Positions 1 to 7,015 of a stretch of DNA of 21,220 nucleotides are shown piece by piece. Numbering within the stretch: position 1 is the stretch's first letter; each line of letters begins with the position of its first letter. Source of the DNA: a virus; IMG/VR virus record IMGVR_UViG_3300021373_001941, positions 1-21,220 of that record; one strand, 5' to 3'. The notes beneath the pieces were generated by a model. It did not search any database. It was not told the origin of the DNA and saw only the letters and a program-made list of their open reading frames with translations. The translations under genes were made by a program, and so were the position numbers.

Positions 1-36
1 CTTAAAAGACGTACATGTTGTTTGAATTATTGCCAT
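1..36 (-). CDS. Probable tail or virion protein, N-terminal 12 codons only
   Basis: A start codon at 34-36 opens a frame that runs off the left edge of the window (MAIIQTTCTSFK...). A good ribosome binding site, AGGAGATAGGG, lies just upstream and begins at the stop codon of the preceding adaptor gene. It is the next gene of the minus-strand virion operon. The QT.CTSFK start resembles small tail or virion proteins of uncultured marine phages, but 12 residues are too few to name it. Confidence 0.6.
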   Translation of the reverse strand, partial: MAIIQTTCTSFK

Positions 37-46
37 ACCCTATCTC

Positions 47-679
47 CTACGCGGCGGGTTGCCTGTATGTATCAGTTCTCAACTTCGCACCCAAAGAAGC
101 CATATTGATAAGGGCTGATGAATATCTTTCGTTATACAACTGAACCATATCGCCTTCGCCTTTCATAAACGTATACGCTTCTATAAGGGATCCGTAAAGC
201 AATGTCGCTTCCGCATTGTCGCCAAGCCAAGATGTGCCAGAGGTGACAATAGAAGGTGGATCATAATAGTAATGCAACTCCAAGTCATATGCTGCATCAG
301 GCGTAGGGCCAAGCAAAAAGTTGCCATTACCTGTAGCGGTATCCCCATCAAATATTGCGTAATACTGTGGCAATCCCTGCACCGTGGTGTCGGGGTAGGC
401 TTCCCGCACAAAGTTTACCTCTTTGTCTAAAAGGTAAGTGTATGTTGTGCCGTTGATAATAGCCAAGGAGAACGTGGCTAGAAAGTCATCAGGCCTCGCA
501 ACATACTTATTGCCAGCGTTTACATTGCCTGTGACGTTTCTGCGTAGCTCTGGAATGGTGATATCCCTAAAAATCCGCTCTTCAGCCTGACGCACAAAGT
601 TAGGAATATTGGTCACAAAGGTACTCTCTGTGTTCTCCGTATAGTCTTTAATTGCTTGCGTCAGTTCTGAATAGTTCAT
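47..679 (-). CDS. Head-tail adaptor-like protein (SU10 adaptor type)
   Basis: A 210-aa protein. The N-terminal helical part (YSELTQAIKDYTEN, then a RQAEERIFRDI segment around residues 30-40) precedes a beta-rich middle (GNVNAGNKYVARPDDF) and a C-terminal helix pair (LLYGSLIEAYTFMKGE). This is the pattern of adaptor proteins of podovirus-like phages that sit below the portal ring and join it to the tail. That identity comes from recall of the family, not from a search. The gene lies at the tail end of the head operon, as expected. Its start codon is enclosed in a palindrome (673-686) that follows the ribosome binding site AAGGAA, so initiation may be controlled by RNA structure or by a bound protein. 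Confidence 0.75.
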   Translation of the reverse strand: MNYSELTQAIKDYTENTESTFVTNIPNFVRQAEERIFRDITIPELRRNVTGNVNAGNKYVARPDDFLATFSLAIINGTTYTYLLDKEVNFVREAYPDTTVQGLPQYYAIFDGDTATGNGNFLLGPTPDAAYDLELHYYYDPPSIVTSGTSWLGDNAEATLLYGSLIEAYTFMKGEGDMVQLYNERYSSALINMASLGAKLRTDTYRQPAA

Positions 680-686
680 TTGAACT
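673..686. repeat. Boundary palindrome copy 1 (AGTTC-ATTT-GAACT)
   Basis: A perfect 5+5 inverted repeat with a 4-base centre. Read on the minus strand it follows the AAGGAA ribosome binding site and contains the ATG of the 47-679 gene. It starts 6 bases after the stop codon of the 692-1009 gene. It is one of five perfect copies in the window. Confidence 0.8.
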
Positions 687-691
687 TTTCC

Positions 692-1009
692 TTATGCCAT
701 CCTAAACTTGCCACCTTTAGAGGCAGCGCCCATACCACGGCAGCTACCACCATCGCGCATTTTCTTAACCTTACCGCCATAGGCCATTTTGCCTTTTCCA
801 TCAGCAGCATAAAATGGAACTTCTACACCATCTGAGTTCTTTACCATCTTCAAAGAACCACCATCCTTCATGGCAATAGGCTTGTTACGCATCATATAAC
901 CACCGCCCATTTTGTATTGGACTTCTTGATCTGTATCTTTAGCCGCCTTCTTAGCTGCCTTCATGCCCGCTTTAGTATACGGGAACTCTTTACTTCCGAC
1001 CTTTGGCAT
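692..1009 (-). CDS. Small basic Gly/Lys/Met-rich phage protein
   Basis: A 105-aa protein rich in Lys, Gly and Met, with two GG-type repeats (YKMGGGYMMRNKP, AYGGKVKKMRDGG) and a C-terminal CRGMGAASKGGKF motif. Similar endings (RGMGAA.RGGKF) are common in small proteins in the head-tail region of marine phages, whose function is not known. A clear AGGAG lies 8 bases before the ATG. Composition suggests nucleic-acid contact or an intrinsically disordered virion component; that is inference. It sits between two structural genes, so a role in the particle is more likely than regulation. Confidence 0.75.
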   Translation of the reverse strand: MPKVGSKEFPYTKAGMKAAKKAAKDTDQEVQYKMGGGYMMRNKPIAMKDGGSLKMVKNSDGVEVPFYAADGKGKMAYGGKVKKMRDGGSCRGMGAASKGGKFRMA

Positions 1010-1018
1010 ATCAAACTC

Positions 1019-1333
1019 CTAAGTTATGCTAATATTAACAGTTCCAACCTCTGCTGTCATGTACTGTGCGCCATTCCACACAGGATTAAAGCCAAACAAG
1101 CCACGACTAGCCTGTAAGGATGTATCTGGTCTTGGATTCCTCAAAGACTGAGGATCATTTATCTTAATTCTACCAAGAAAATTTTGTGGCTGATCTGGAT
1201 CAACAACATCACGACCAACTAGAAATCCAGTCTTAACGCCGTTGCTAAACTCAGGAACAAGGTCAGACAAAGGATATCTAAACCCTGTCTTATCACAGTA
1301 GCCAAAAGCATATTTGCCTCTCGCGTAGCTCAT
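1019..1333 (-). CDS. Conserved small virion-operon protein, unknown function
   Basis: A 104-aa protein starting MSYARGKYAFGYCDKTGFRYP. The GYCDKTGFRYP segment looks like a conserved turn motif, with one cysteine, that recurs in proteins at this position in marine podovirus-like genomes. The middle is Pro/Asn-rich (DPDQPQNFLG..., NDPQSLRNPRPDTS) and the C-terminus beta-rich. The start overlaps the stop of the upstream 226-aa gene by ATGA, so the two are probably translationally coupled. The location suggests a connector or neck accessory. No catalytic motif is seen. Confidence 0.7.
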   Translation of the reverse strand: MSYARGKYAFGYCDKTGFRYPLSDLVPEFSNGVKTGFLVGRDVVDPDQPQNFLGRIKINDPQSLRNPRPDTSLQASRGLFGFNPVWNGAQYMTAEVGTVNISIT

Positions 1334-2010
1334 CCCGCACCCATCATAAATGTATTGAATGGAACAAACTTAATTGATGCTGTCTCTTCATCCTCACCAG
1401 CAGCAAGCTGGAATTGAAACTCATACTCTTGTTTTAAGTTAGCTGCCATCTGAGGATTCTTTTTCATGGCGATATAGTAAGCCATACCAGCCACCAAGCA
1501 TGGCACAAAACGTGGGGGCACAGATGTTATTGTAGAACCTACACCAGATGAAAGACCATCAATACCTTTTAACCTGAAGTAAGATATTGTGTATGTTGTC
1601 GTGCTATCAGGAACAGGCCAGAGAGTTACTTTTGTTTCTGTCGGGAGCCTTTGGACGTAGATTTGGGTCGGCCTACCTTGCGTGTTTTTGTTTGTTTGCT
1701 GCGCGTAGGTTGCGACACTGACTCTTTCGAGGGCTGTATCGACTTGGTTTGTGCCCGTTCCAGTACGAATTTGATGTTCGATGATGTCGATTGTGTCCGT
1801 AGGAAGGGTATACGTTGCCGTACCCGCTGTAACAGCGAGCGTACCCGCTTCAATAGTGAAGAGATTAAGACCACGGTTCTGCCACTCCAATGTTAAAAGG
1901 TTTAGACTTCTTCGTGCGGTTTTAAGATCGTATCCAGTACGCATCTCAAGGCCAGCCCTTTCAAAAGCTTCCTCAAAGATCTCTGGCATGTCTGGGGTTA
2001 CTACAGCCAT
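1330..2010 (-). CDS. Putative head-tail connector/adaptor protein
   Basis: A 226-aa protein. An N-terminal helical segment (PEIFEEAFERAGLEMRTGYDLKTARRSLNLLTLEWQNRG, about 9-48) is followed by a beta-rich domain with a typical structural-protein strand (GTATYTLPTDTIDIIEHQIRT, about 63-83). A C-terminal helix (LVAGMAYYIAMKKNPQMAANLKQEYEFQFQLA) follows. The fold order resembles the 210-aa adaptor at 47-679, so the two may be distant relatives filling two connector positions. The gene starts on a TAATG overlap with the upstream small basic gene and ends on an ATGA overlap with the next. Alternative: a tail-tube initiator. Confidence 0.65.
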   Translation of the reverse strand: MAVVTPDMPEIFEEAFERAGLEMRTGYDLKTARRSLNLLTLEWQNRGLNLFTIEAGTLAVTAGTATYTLPTDTIDIIEHQIRTGTGTNQVDTALERVSVATYAQQTNKNTQGRPTQIYVQRLPTETKVTLWPVPDSTTTYTISYFRLKGIDGLSSGVGSTITSVPPRFVPCLVAGMAYYIAMKKNPQMAANLKQEYEFQFQLAAGEDEETASIKFVPFNTFMMGAG

Positions 2011-2273
2011 TATGTCACTACGCTCCTAAACCGTTTGGTTTTTTCTGCAATCTTCTTAGGCTGCTTAGCAACCTGCTTACCCTTCTTAGTGGCCTCGCGT
2101 TTTTTCTTCGTAGTGGCAGCGTACTCCGCAGAAGTCAAAGACTTGATAGCCTTCTCAGGAAGATATCGCTCACCTGTAGCTTTGCTCCCCTGCGTCGATG
2201 GCTTGCCACTCTTAGTGCGCCACTTCTGCTTTGTCCAAGACTTCAAGCTTTTCTGTGACTTTTTGAGCGCCAT
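2010..2273 (-). CDS. Small Lys-rich phage protein
   Basis: An 87-aa, strongly basic protein (KKSQKSLKSWTKQKWRTKSGK... ending in KKIAEKTKRFRSVVT). The core SLKSWTKQKWRTKSGKP followed by ATGERYLPEKAI is reminiscent of DUF5872-like small proteins of phages, which have no assigned function; I state that from memory. Basic charge throughout and location among structural genes make a DNA-binding internal virion protein plausible. It is joined to both neighbours by TAATG stop-start overlaps, so it is surely translated with them. Confidence 0.75.
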   Translation of the reverse strand: MALKKSQKSLKSWTKQKWRTKSGKPSTQGSKATGERYLPEKAIKSLTSAEYAATTKKKREATKKGKQVAKQPKKIAEKTKRFRSVVT

Positions 2274-2554
2274 TAGCCTCTATAGCCCCCACCCTTAGCT
2301 TTATATTGCTTAGCAAGCATTTGAGCTTTTCTCGCACTCCACTGACCCGGTTTACCACCCTTGCCGCCAGCTTTAATTTTATTAAACAAATTCTTTCGCA
2401 TAGTTGGCTTTGTATAGTTTCCAGCCTCATTGACACGGCTTTTAGTTTTGCCGCCTTTTCCCATGCGAATAATTTCAAGATCCTTGGCATCGTCACCCGT
2501 AGAAACTCTGTTCCCCACAAGTTGACTGCCCATCTGAGAACGCGAGATAGCCAT
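2273..2554 (-). CDS. Small basic phage protein (RVNEAGNYTKP type)
   Basis: About 93 aa from the ATG at 2552-2554. A GTG six bases upstream (2558-2560) is also in frame, but the ATG overlaps the previous stop (TAATG) and has AGGTG at a good distance, so I prefer it. The C-terminal half carries a motif frequent in small marine phage proteins: RVNEAGNYTKPTMRKNLF, then KAGGKGGKPGQWSARKAQML. Function is not known. It is the second of three consecutive Lys/Gly-rich small genes. Confidence 0.75.
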   Translation of the reverse strand: MAISRSQMGSQLVGNRVSTGDDAKDLEIIRMGKGGKTKSRVNEAGNYTKPTMRKNLFNKIKAGGKGGKPGQWSARKAQMLAKQYKAKGGGYRG

Positions 2555-2859
2555 TACCACTTCACCTTATCAGCCCAATATGCGGCGCTCATCTTGCCTT
2601 TCTTGATGTTCTTACCATGACGGGCCTTAAAGCTTGCACGTTTCTTTTTCATCTTGTCGCCTTCACCAGCCTTTGGCTTTCCTGCTGTTTTAGCGCCCTG
2701 CTCCCCAAACCTAATTGTCTTAACCTTATCGCCCTCTTTAGCCACAACAACATGTGACTTCTTTGGGTGACTTGGTGTGCGTTTAGGCTTGTTGAATCCA
2801 GAAACCCCCGCCCGTGCTAGGCGAGGATCTTTTTTTGATTTTGTTTTTTTCTCAGCCAT
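2554..2859 (-). CDS. Small basic phage protein with FKARHGKN...YWADKVKW motif
   Basis: A 101-aa Lys-rich protein. After a basic N-terminus it has VKTIRFGEQG (about 47-56) and ends SFKARHGKNIKKGKMSAAYWADKVKW. This RFG...FxARH...YW arrangement recurs in small proteins of many tailed phages; the histidine and aromatic residues look conserved, but the role is not known. It lies directly upstream of the other two basic genes and directly downstream of the two paralogous beta-rich genes. Confidence 0.75.
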   Translation of the reverse strand: MAEKKTKSKKDPRLARAGVSGFNKPKRTPSHPKKSHVVVAKEGDKVKTIRFGEQGAKTAGKPKAGEGDKMKKKRASFKARHGKNIKKGKMSAAYWADKVKW

Positions 2860-2862
2860 GAC

Positions 2863-3147
2863 CTACTCATAAAATACTGTAACGCTTACGTTTGATGGTA
2901 GGGAAGCGTACACTCCATTCTTAGCCAGAATGCCATCGCCCGGTATGATTATATCAACCGTGCTTACAGCTTTTTCATCAACCTCAAGCAAAACTGTACC
3001 TGATGCCGCAGAAGCATTATCATAAAATATAACATCACCTGAGCCTCCAGATGACGTATTCACAACCACACCCCTCAGTCTGGTCCTTCTATCTACAAGC
3101 CCCGCTGAAGTGTGCGTGTGTGCAGATAATACGTCATTACCAGCCAT
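2863..3147 (-). CDS. Small beta-rich virion protein, paralogue B
   Basis: A 94-aa protein with no lysine-rich tail, predicted all-beta. It aligns along its length with the 95-aa product of the neighbouring gene at 3151-3438: both start MAG, share R.R(I/L).G(V/I).V, then NASAASGTVLLEV against NGSASGDTLLDL, and IPGDGILAKNGVYAS against LPNDGILADNGAYVS. This is a tandem duplication. Small all-beta proteins next to the capsid gene are often decoration or cement proteins; that role is inferred. The gap to the paralogue is 3 bases. Confidence 0.7.
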   Translation of the reverse strand: MAGNDVLSAHTHTSAGLVDRRTRLRGVVVNTSSGGSGDVIFYDNASAASGTVLLEVDEKAVSTVDIIIPGDGILAKNGVYASLPSNVSVTVFYE

Positions 3148-3150
3148 ATC

Positions 3151-3438
3151 CTACTCCAGTAATAGAGTTATCACTGATCCCGTGCCAGACAACGCAGATA
3201 CATATGCACCGTTGTCTGCAAGGATTCCATCGTTTGGAAGGAACACATCATTCCATCCCGCTGGGAGAGTTAGATCCAACAGAGTGTCTCCTGATGCGGA
3301 GCCATTCTTAATGGTAAAGGCTGTAATGTTAGTGGCATACACTAAAATGCCCTGTATCCGACTTCGTGCGGGGCCAACGACCCCAGCACTAAATCCTGAT
3401 GTTGAGACATTAAATGCCCGTATTTCTTGACCAGCCAT
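3151..3438 (-). CDS. Small beta-rich virion protein, paralogue A
   Basis: A 95-aa protein, the first copy (in transcription order) of a tandem duplicated pair with 2863-3147. The central strands SRIQGILVYATNITAFTIKNGSASGD and the C-terminal LPNDGILADNGAYVS match the partner. Its ribosome binding site AAAGGAGG lies just before the ATG and is one of the strongest in the operon, which fits an abundant particle protein. Capsid decoration, or a fibre-like part, is inferred from size, beta content and position. Confidence 0.7.
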   Translation of the reverse strand: MAGQEIRAFNVSTSGFSAGVVGPARSRIQGILVYATNITAFTIKNGSASGDTLLDLTLPAGWNDVFLPNDGILADNGAYVSALSGTGSVITLLLE

Positions 3439-3449
3439 CTAGGCCTCCT

Positions 3450-3911
3450 TTAAGCAAGGTTATTATTCTGAGCGTACAGAATAGTAACACGAACTTCACC
3501 CGCTGTTGTAGCGGCAGAGTTTGTTACGGTCAGACGTATATCAGCAGAACCTGTATCTTCCCATGCTAACGCTGCACCCGCTTGGGTGGTCGGGTATTTG
3601 CGACCTGCGGTTGTTCCAATAGCGTAAGTGTTAAGGATAGATGTTGCGCCACCTACGGTGTCACCAACGCTCAGATTGGTTGCTCCGCTTGCCGCTGTAA
3701 TAACGTCAATCACACAGTCAATAATCTGTGAGTTTGCTGGAATAACTACATTTGTAGTATCGGCAGCAATGGCTCCATTAGACAAATCAGCAGCGAAAGT
3801 TTGAGACATTACAACTTGTCCGACATTTGCAACATCGCTTCCAAGTGTAGTGCCTGTGGTATTCTTGATGGTTCCAGCCTTGATTGGACCAGAAAAAGTA
3901 GTAGTACCCAT
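3450..3911 (-). CDS. Putative virion surface/decoration protein
   Basis: A 153-aa protein rich in Thr, Ala, Gly and Val with almost no charged residues in its core, typical of a secreted-like beta-sandwich virion protein. The N-terminus (FSGPIKAGTIKNTTGTTLGS) looks like a flexible anchor; the rest has alternating strands (VVIPANSQIIDCVIDVITAASG, ADIRLTVTNSAATTAGEVRVTILY). It is the first gene after the capsid-gene terminator, so it needs its own promoter or read-through. A 19-base hairpin (3935-3953) lies in its leader. Name not known to me. Confidence 0.65.
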   Translation of the reverse strand: MGTTTFSGPIKAGTIKNTTGTTLGSDVANVGQVVMSQTFAADLSNGAIAADTTNVVIPANSQIIDCVIDVITAASGATNLSVGDTVGGATSILNTYAIGTTAGRKYPTTQAGAALAWEDTGSADIRLTVTNSAATTAGEVRVTILYAQNNNLA

Positions 3912-3934
3912 GTCGATCTCCTGTCTGGGTTAGT

Positions 3935-3953
3935 CAAACACACCATGTGTTTG
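3935..3953 (-). promoter_or_regulatory. Perfect hairpin in the leader of the 153-aa gene
   Basis: An 8-bp perfect inverted repeat, CAAACACA-CCA-TGTGTTTG, between the capsid terminator and the ribosome binding site of the 3450-3911 gene. There is no T-run, so it is not a classical terminator. It could be an operator, an RNA processing site or a 5' stabilising hairpin. Confidence 0.6.
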
Positions 3954-3983
3954 TCAGGGATATTGAGATACTAACATAGAAAC

Positions 3984-4019
3984 AAAAAAAATAAAGGGGC
4001 AACTTTCGCCACCCCTTTA
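3984..4019 (-). terminator. Intrinsic terminator after the major capsid gene
   Basis: Read on the minus strand, an 8-bp stem TAAAGGGG/CCCCTTTA encloses a loop and is followed directly by eight T residues (A-run at 3984-3991 on the plus strand). It lies about 25 bases after the stop codon of the capsid gene, just beyond the boundary palindrome at 4028-4041. It should end or attenuate the portal-to-capsid transcript. Confidence 0.85.
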
Positions 4020-4027
4020 CCGATAAA

Positions 4028-4041
4028 AGTTCTATTGAACT
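4028..4041. repeat. Boundary palindrome copy 2 (AGTTC-TATT-GAACT)
   Basis: A perfect 5+5 inverted repeat that ends 1 base from the stop codon of the major capsid gene. On the minus strand it continues as GAACTTTTATCG, a short stem followed by a T-tract, ahead of the main terminator. Confidence 0.8.
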
Positions 4042-4042
4042 A

Positions 4043-4948
4043 TTATGCTCCGCGAGAACCGTAGATTCCCAATGGATCTGATACACCAAAGCTGTAACGC
4101 TCACGCGCTTTATAGCGCACGTTACCAGTGTCAAAGTCACCATCCATGCCTGTTTGCATAGCGGTACGGACAAAGTGCTTCATGCCGTTGGGCACATCAG
4201 TTGTGATGAAGAAGGCATCATTGTCTGTCAGATAGTGGTTCACCGCATAACCCTCTGGGATAGACCCGTTTGAGTTAAGTGCGTTGATATCATTATCTGC
4301 TGTACCAACACGCAGAGTTGTTTCCAACAAGCGAGTTGCAACAAACATCAATGCTGGTGGAATGATCAACTTGCGAGGGCGAGCAGCAATCAACAAGCCA
4401 CGTTCATCAGTGAACGCAGCGATATCAATAACAGCTTGCTCAAGTGAAGTTTCATTCAAGTCAGCATCAGTTGTAGGGCGGTTAGCGTTAGTTGTGCCCT
4501 CAACAGTTGGGTGCGCTGTGCTAAACAAAGTAACGCCATCACCTGAGTTAAAGGTGGTGAAGCCTGTGTTCAACAAAGACGCAGCCTTTGTTTGCTTGGT
4601 GTATGCCATACCGCGAGCAAGAGCTTTAGTATAGCGAGCAGAGAGCGAATCATAAAGATTGTCTTCCATAGCCTCTTCTGTAATAGAAAAGCCCATTGCA
4701 ACAGTCTCATGATTGTAACGCGCAGTGAATGATTCCTGTGCGTTATCATAAGAAATTGAAGCACCTTCTGCTTTCACAGGGGCGGCTCCAAATCCGCTCA
4801 ATTTAACTTCCTCTTCAAAACTACGCTCTGAAGTTTCAGTTTCATAGATCTCAGCATGTTCGTCTTCGTACTTGCCGTACTCCAAACCAAACAATGCATT
4901 CAGACCGGGTAGTAGCTCTTTAAGGAGCTGGGCGCGTGAAATAGCCAT
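4043..4948 (-). CDS. Major capsid protein
   Basis: A 301-aa protein. The order fits a HK97-fold capsid subunit of the kind related to Mu gpT: an N-terminal arm (MAISRAQLLKELLPGLNALFG), an E-loop-like acidic stretch (YETETSERSFEEEVKLSGFG, about 35-54), then a long helical segment rich in Ala and Thr (SARYTKALARGMAYTKQTKAASLLNTGF, about 103-130). A beta-rich second half (RPRKLIIPPALMFVATRLLET, about 186-206) ends in RYKARERYSFGVSDPLGIYGSRGA. It lies downstream of portal, GroES-like and scaffold-like genes and directly before a strong terminator, the usual capsid-gene place. Good AAGGAGG upstream of the ATG. Confidence 0.85.
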   Translation of the reverse strand: MAISRAQLLKELLPGLNALFGLEYGKYEDEHAEIYETETSERSFEEEVKLSGFGAAPVKAEGASISYDNAQESFTARYNHETVAMGFSITEEAMEDNLYDSLSARYTKALARGMAYTKQTKAASLLNTGFTTFNSGDGVTLFSTAHPTVEGTTNANRPTTDADLNETSLEQAVIDIAAFTDERGLLIAARPRKLIIPPALMFVATRLLETTLRVGTADNDINALNSNGSIPEGYAVNHYLTDNDAFFITTDVPNGMKHFVRTAMQTGMDGDFDTGNVRYKARERYSFGVSDPLGIYGSRGA

Positions 4949-4960
4949 GATTTAACCTCC

Positions 4961-5575
4961 TTATAAGCCTACGTTATTGGTCATCTGGTGAGCGCCCGGA
5001 TTGAACTTTACAAGTACATCTGGGAACGCATCAGCAGGATCTGACACATGTGAAACAACACGGAACGCCGCTGCGGCAGTCTTTACCGTAGCGTCCAATG
5101 CAGATGTAGAGTTACCTGTTGTGGTATTACCAGTTGAGGTAGACTGCACTGCTGCAAAGAATGTGTTCGTGCCGATGATTGTTTGCGCTCCTGCACCATC
5201 AAGCTGAGCTTGGAATAGTACGTTTGGATCGTCAACAACATATGCTTTGATCGCAGTACTACTACTGTTTGTACCAGATGGGTAATACTGCGCCTGAACA
5301 CGTTGGCCTGAAGAATTTACATACTCACAACCAACGAAAACGCCGATAGCGCCAACGCCTGTTGTTCCTGAGATGCTGTTAGATGTCAGGTCTGAACCTG
5401 AACCAGTTGCAAGTGCGATGTAACCATCAGCCCCAATGATAACAACTTGCCCGTAAAACAGGTTTGTTGCTTCTCCAGCGGGGTCAATGAGATACTGATT
5501 AGTCGCACCAGCATACGGCATTCCGTCTGCGCGGCGCACAGGCTTTAAGCCGTAGGGAGCTGCTGTAGTAGCCAT
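4961..5575 (-). CDS. Head-associated protein, probable decoration protein
   Basis: A 204-aa protein starting MATTAAPYGLKPVRRADGMPYAGATNQYLI, an opening I associate with head proteins encoded beside capsid genes in marine phages. The rest is Ser/Thr/Ala/Gly-rich and beta-prone (GEATNLFYGQVVIIGADGYIALATG; GVGAIGVFVGCEYV). No catalytic motif. It lies 12 bases upstream of the capsid gene in the transcript and was probably coordinated with it in dose. A cement or decoration role is the best guess; a minor head protein is the alternative. Confidence 0.65.
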   Translation of the reverse strand: MATTAAPYGLKPVRRADGMPYAGATNQYLIDPAGEATNLFYGQVVIIGADGYIALATGSGSDLTSNSISGTTGVGAIGVFVGCEYVNSSGQRVQAQYYPSGTNSSSTAIKAYVVDDPNVLFQAQLDGAGAQTIIGTNTFFAAVQSTSTGNTTTGNSTSALDATVKTAAAAFRVVSHVSDPADAFPDVLVKFNPGAHQMTNNVGL

Positions 5576-5621
5576 TTTCTCATACTCCTAGAGTTTAAGT
5601 TACGACAAGCTCCCCAAAGGG

Positions 5622-6065
5622 TCACTTGCCAAATGAAATTCGTGTACTCCGCTCTGGATTTAGAACGGGCATACGGGGGTCTGATTGTTTTAGGTATGAG
5701 TTATCGACAGCATCCATCTGGCTTTGGGCCGTTTGCAACTGTGCTTCAACTCTTGCCTCGACGTTCTCAGTGGCGTTTTGACAAAGCAATAAACCACCTA
5801 CCTCAATATTGTCTTGGAACCTTGAATCTATATCAGACACAACTTGAAGGTCTGCATGATCCTCTTTACGAACTGGCGTCCATCCCTCACGAAATCTAGA
5901 AGAGACGTTCTTGTTATCCATATTACCCAAGGTAGATGTGCGAATCCAGCGGAAGGTAACACCATCACGCGGAGTCGGGGTTGGTAACATTGTCGGTCTC
6001 GTCCATGACGCTTTGCGTGACTCCGCTTCGCGGGTCTCTGTTGTGCGTGGAGATCTTTTCGTCAT
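5622..6065 (-). CDS. Conserved head-region protein, unknown function
   Basis: A 147-aa protein. The N-terminal 30 residues are basic and Thr/Pro-rich (SPRTTETREAESRKASWTRPTMLP), then a conserved-looking core TFRWIRTSTLGNMDNKNVSSRFREGWTPV (about 37-65), then DIEVGG-like DNIEVGGLLLCQ. A helical Gln-rich part follows, ending DNSYLKQSDPRMPVLNPERSTRISFG. I recall similar proteins between scaffold and capsid genes in uncultured marine phages without an assigned role. Its start overlaps the scaffold-like stop by ATGA. Virion or assembly component by context. Confidence 0.65.
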   Translation of the reverse strand: MTKRSPRTTETREAESRKASWTRPTMLPTPTPRDGVTFRWIRTSTLGNMDNKNVSSRFREGWTPVRKEDHADLQVVSDIDSRFQDNIEVGGLLLCQNATENVEARVEAQLQTAQSQMDAVDNSYLKQSDPRMPVLNPERSTRISFGK

Positions 6066-7015
6066 TTGGATTGATCCTTCATTAATTGCGCCGCATATTG
6101 CTCATTTGTGAGTCCAAGCCGCTTGGCGAGAGAGGCCTGAGTTGAGGATAGCTTTATAGAGCGTGATTTTTTAGTTGTCCTTGACGGTGCAGCAACCACG
6201 GAGCTGGCCTGACGTTGTGGTGCCTGTTCCTCAATTTCCACATCGTCAAACTTATCTGGAAAGACCTTTCTTACGGCCTTATCAATTTCTGTATAATACT
6301 GATCTGTATTTGGATCAATCCCTGATTGTACAAGACGTTGATGTACACCATATGCGTACCCCGTCATTTCAGGATCTTTCTCAAACCAAGTATTCCTTTT
6401 GCCCCACTCAATAGCTCTTGGATCAGGTCTTGGAGCCTGAGGTGCCTGTTGTTGGTAAGTAGGCTCTGGAGTTGTAGGCTTAACCGCAGCCCTTTTTTGA
6501 GGCTTGTAATTTTTAATCCTATCCTGCTCAACTTGAAGTGAGGTCAACCTCTCCTGCGCAGCTAGCAACAAATCAGGATCACCGACCTCATAAGCTGACT
6601 TATACTCAGCCTTAGCCTTATCTAGTTCAGATTGGACCCGCGCAGTAGCTTGACCAATGAGGGTTTCCTCACCAGCATCTAAGTTTTTACGCAAAGCTTC
6701 GTTCTCAGCCTTTACTTGCTGGGCATACCGCAATGCTTCTTCCTGCATCCTTGCGGCTTCTTCTTTTTGCCTGCGCTCTTCATGATACTCAAACTTTAGC
6801 TGCTTGATGCGCTTCTGTACGCCCTCAGAATAATTAGATATCTCATCATCTTCTGGGATGTTTGGCTTTGAGCCATCTGCCCTGCGAGGCTTCCCACGAT
6901 CCTCTTCTGGAGTATCGTCTACGATTTCAACCTCAATCGAATCAACATCTTGTGTTTCAGGTGATTCGTTTTCAACATCTTCCATAATTTCAGGTTCTGA
7001 AGCTAAATTATTCAT
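6062..7015 (-). CDS. Scaffold-like capsid assembly protein
   Basis: A 317-aa hydrophilic protein. The first 70 residues are very acidic (MEDVENESPETQDVDSIEVE...). A long Glu/Lys/Gln-rich coiled coil follows (about 75-190, RRQKEEAARMQEEALRYAQQVKAENEALRKN...), then a Pro-rich linker, then a C-terminal helical segment (SLAKRLGLTNEQYAAQLMK). Acidic N-terminus, central coiled coil and small C-terminal capsid-binding helix is the usual build of phage scaffolding proteins, and the gene lies between portal and capsid. It overlaps both neighbours by ATGA. Alternative: an internal head protein. Confidence 0.75.
   Translation of the reverse strand: MNNLASEPEIMEDVENESPETQDVDSIEVEIVDDTPEEDRGKPRRADGSKPNIPEDDEISNYSEGVQKRIKQLKFEYHEERRQKEEAARMQEEALRYAQQVKAENEALRKNLDAGEETLIGQATARVQSELDKAKAEYKSAYEVGDPDLLLAAQERLTSLQVEQDRIKNYKPQKRAAVKPTTPEPTYQQQAPQAPRPDPRAIEWGKRNTWFEKDPEMTGYAYGVHQRLVQSGIDPNTDQYYTEIDKAVRKVFPDKFDDVEIEEQAPQRQASSVVAAPSRTTKKSRSIKLSSTQASLAKRLGLTNEQYAAQLMKDQSK

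Noticed and set aside
4396-4415. A GTTC...GAAC palindrome inside the capsid gene
   Set aside because: The centre is 6 bases rather than 4 and the flanks differ. It is explained by coding sequence.
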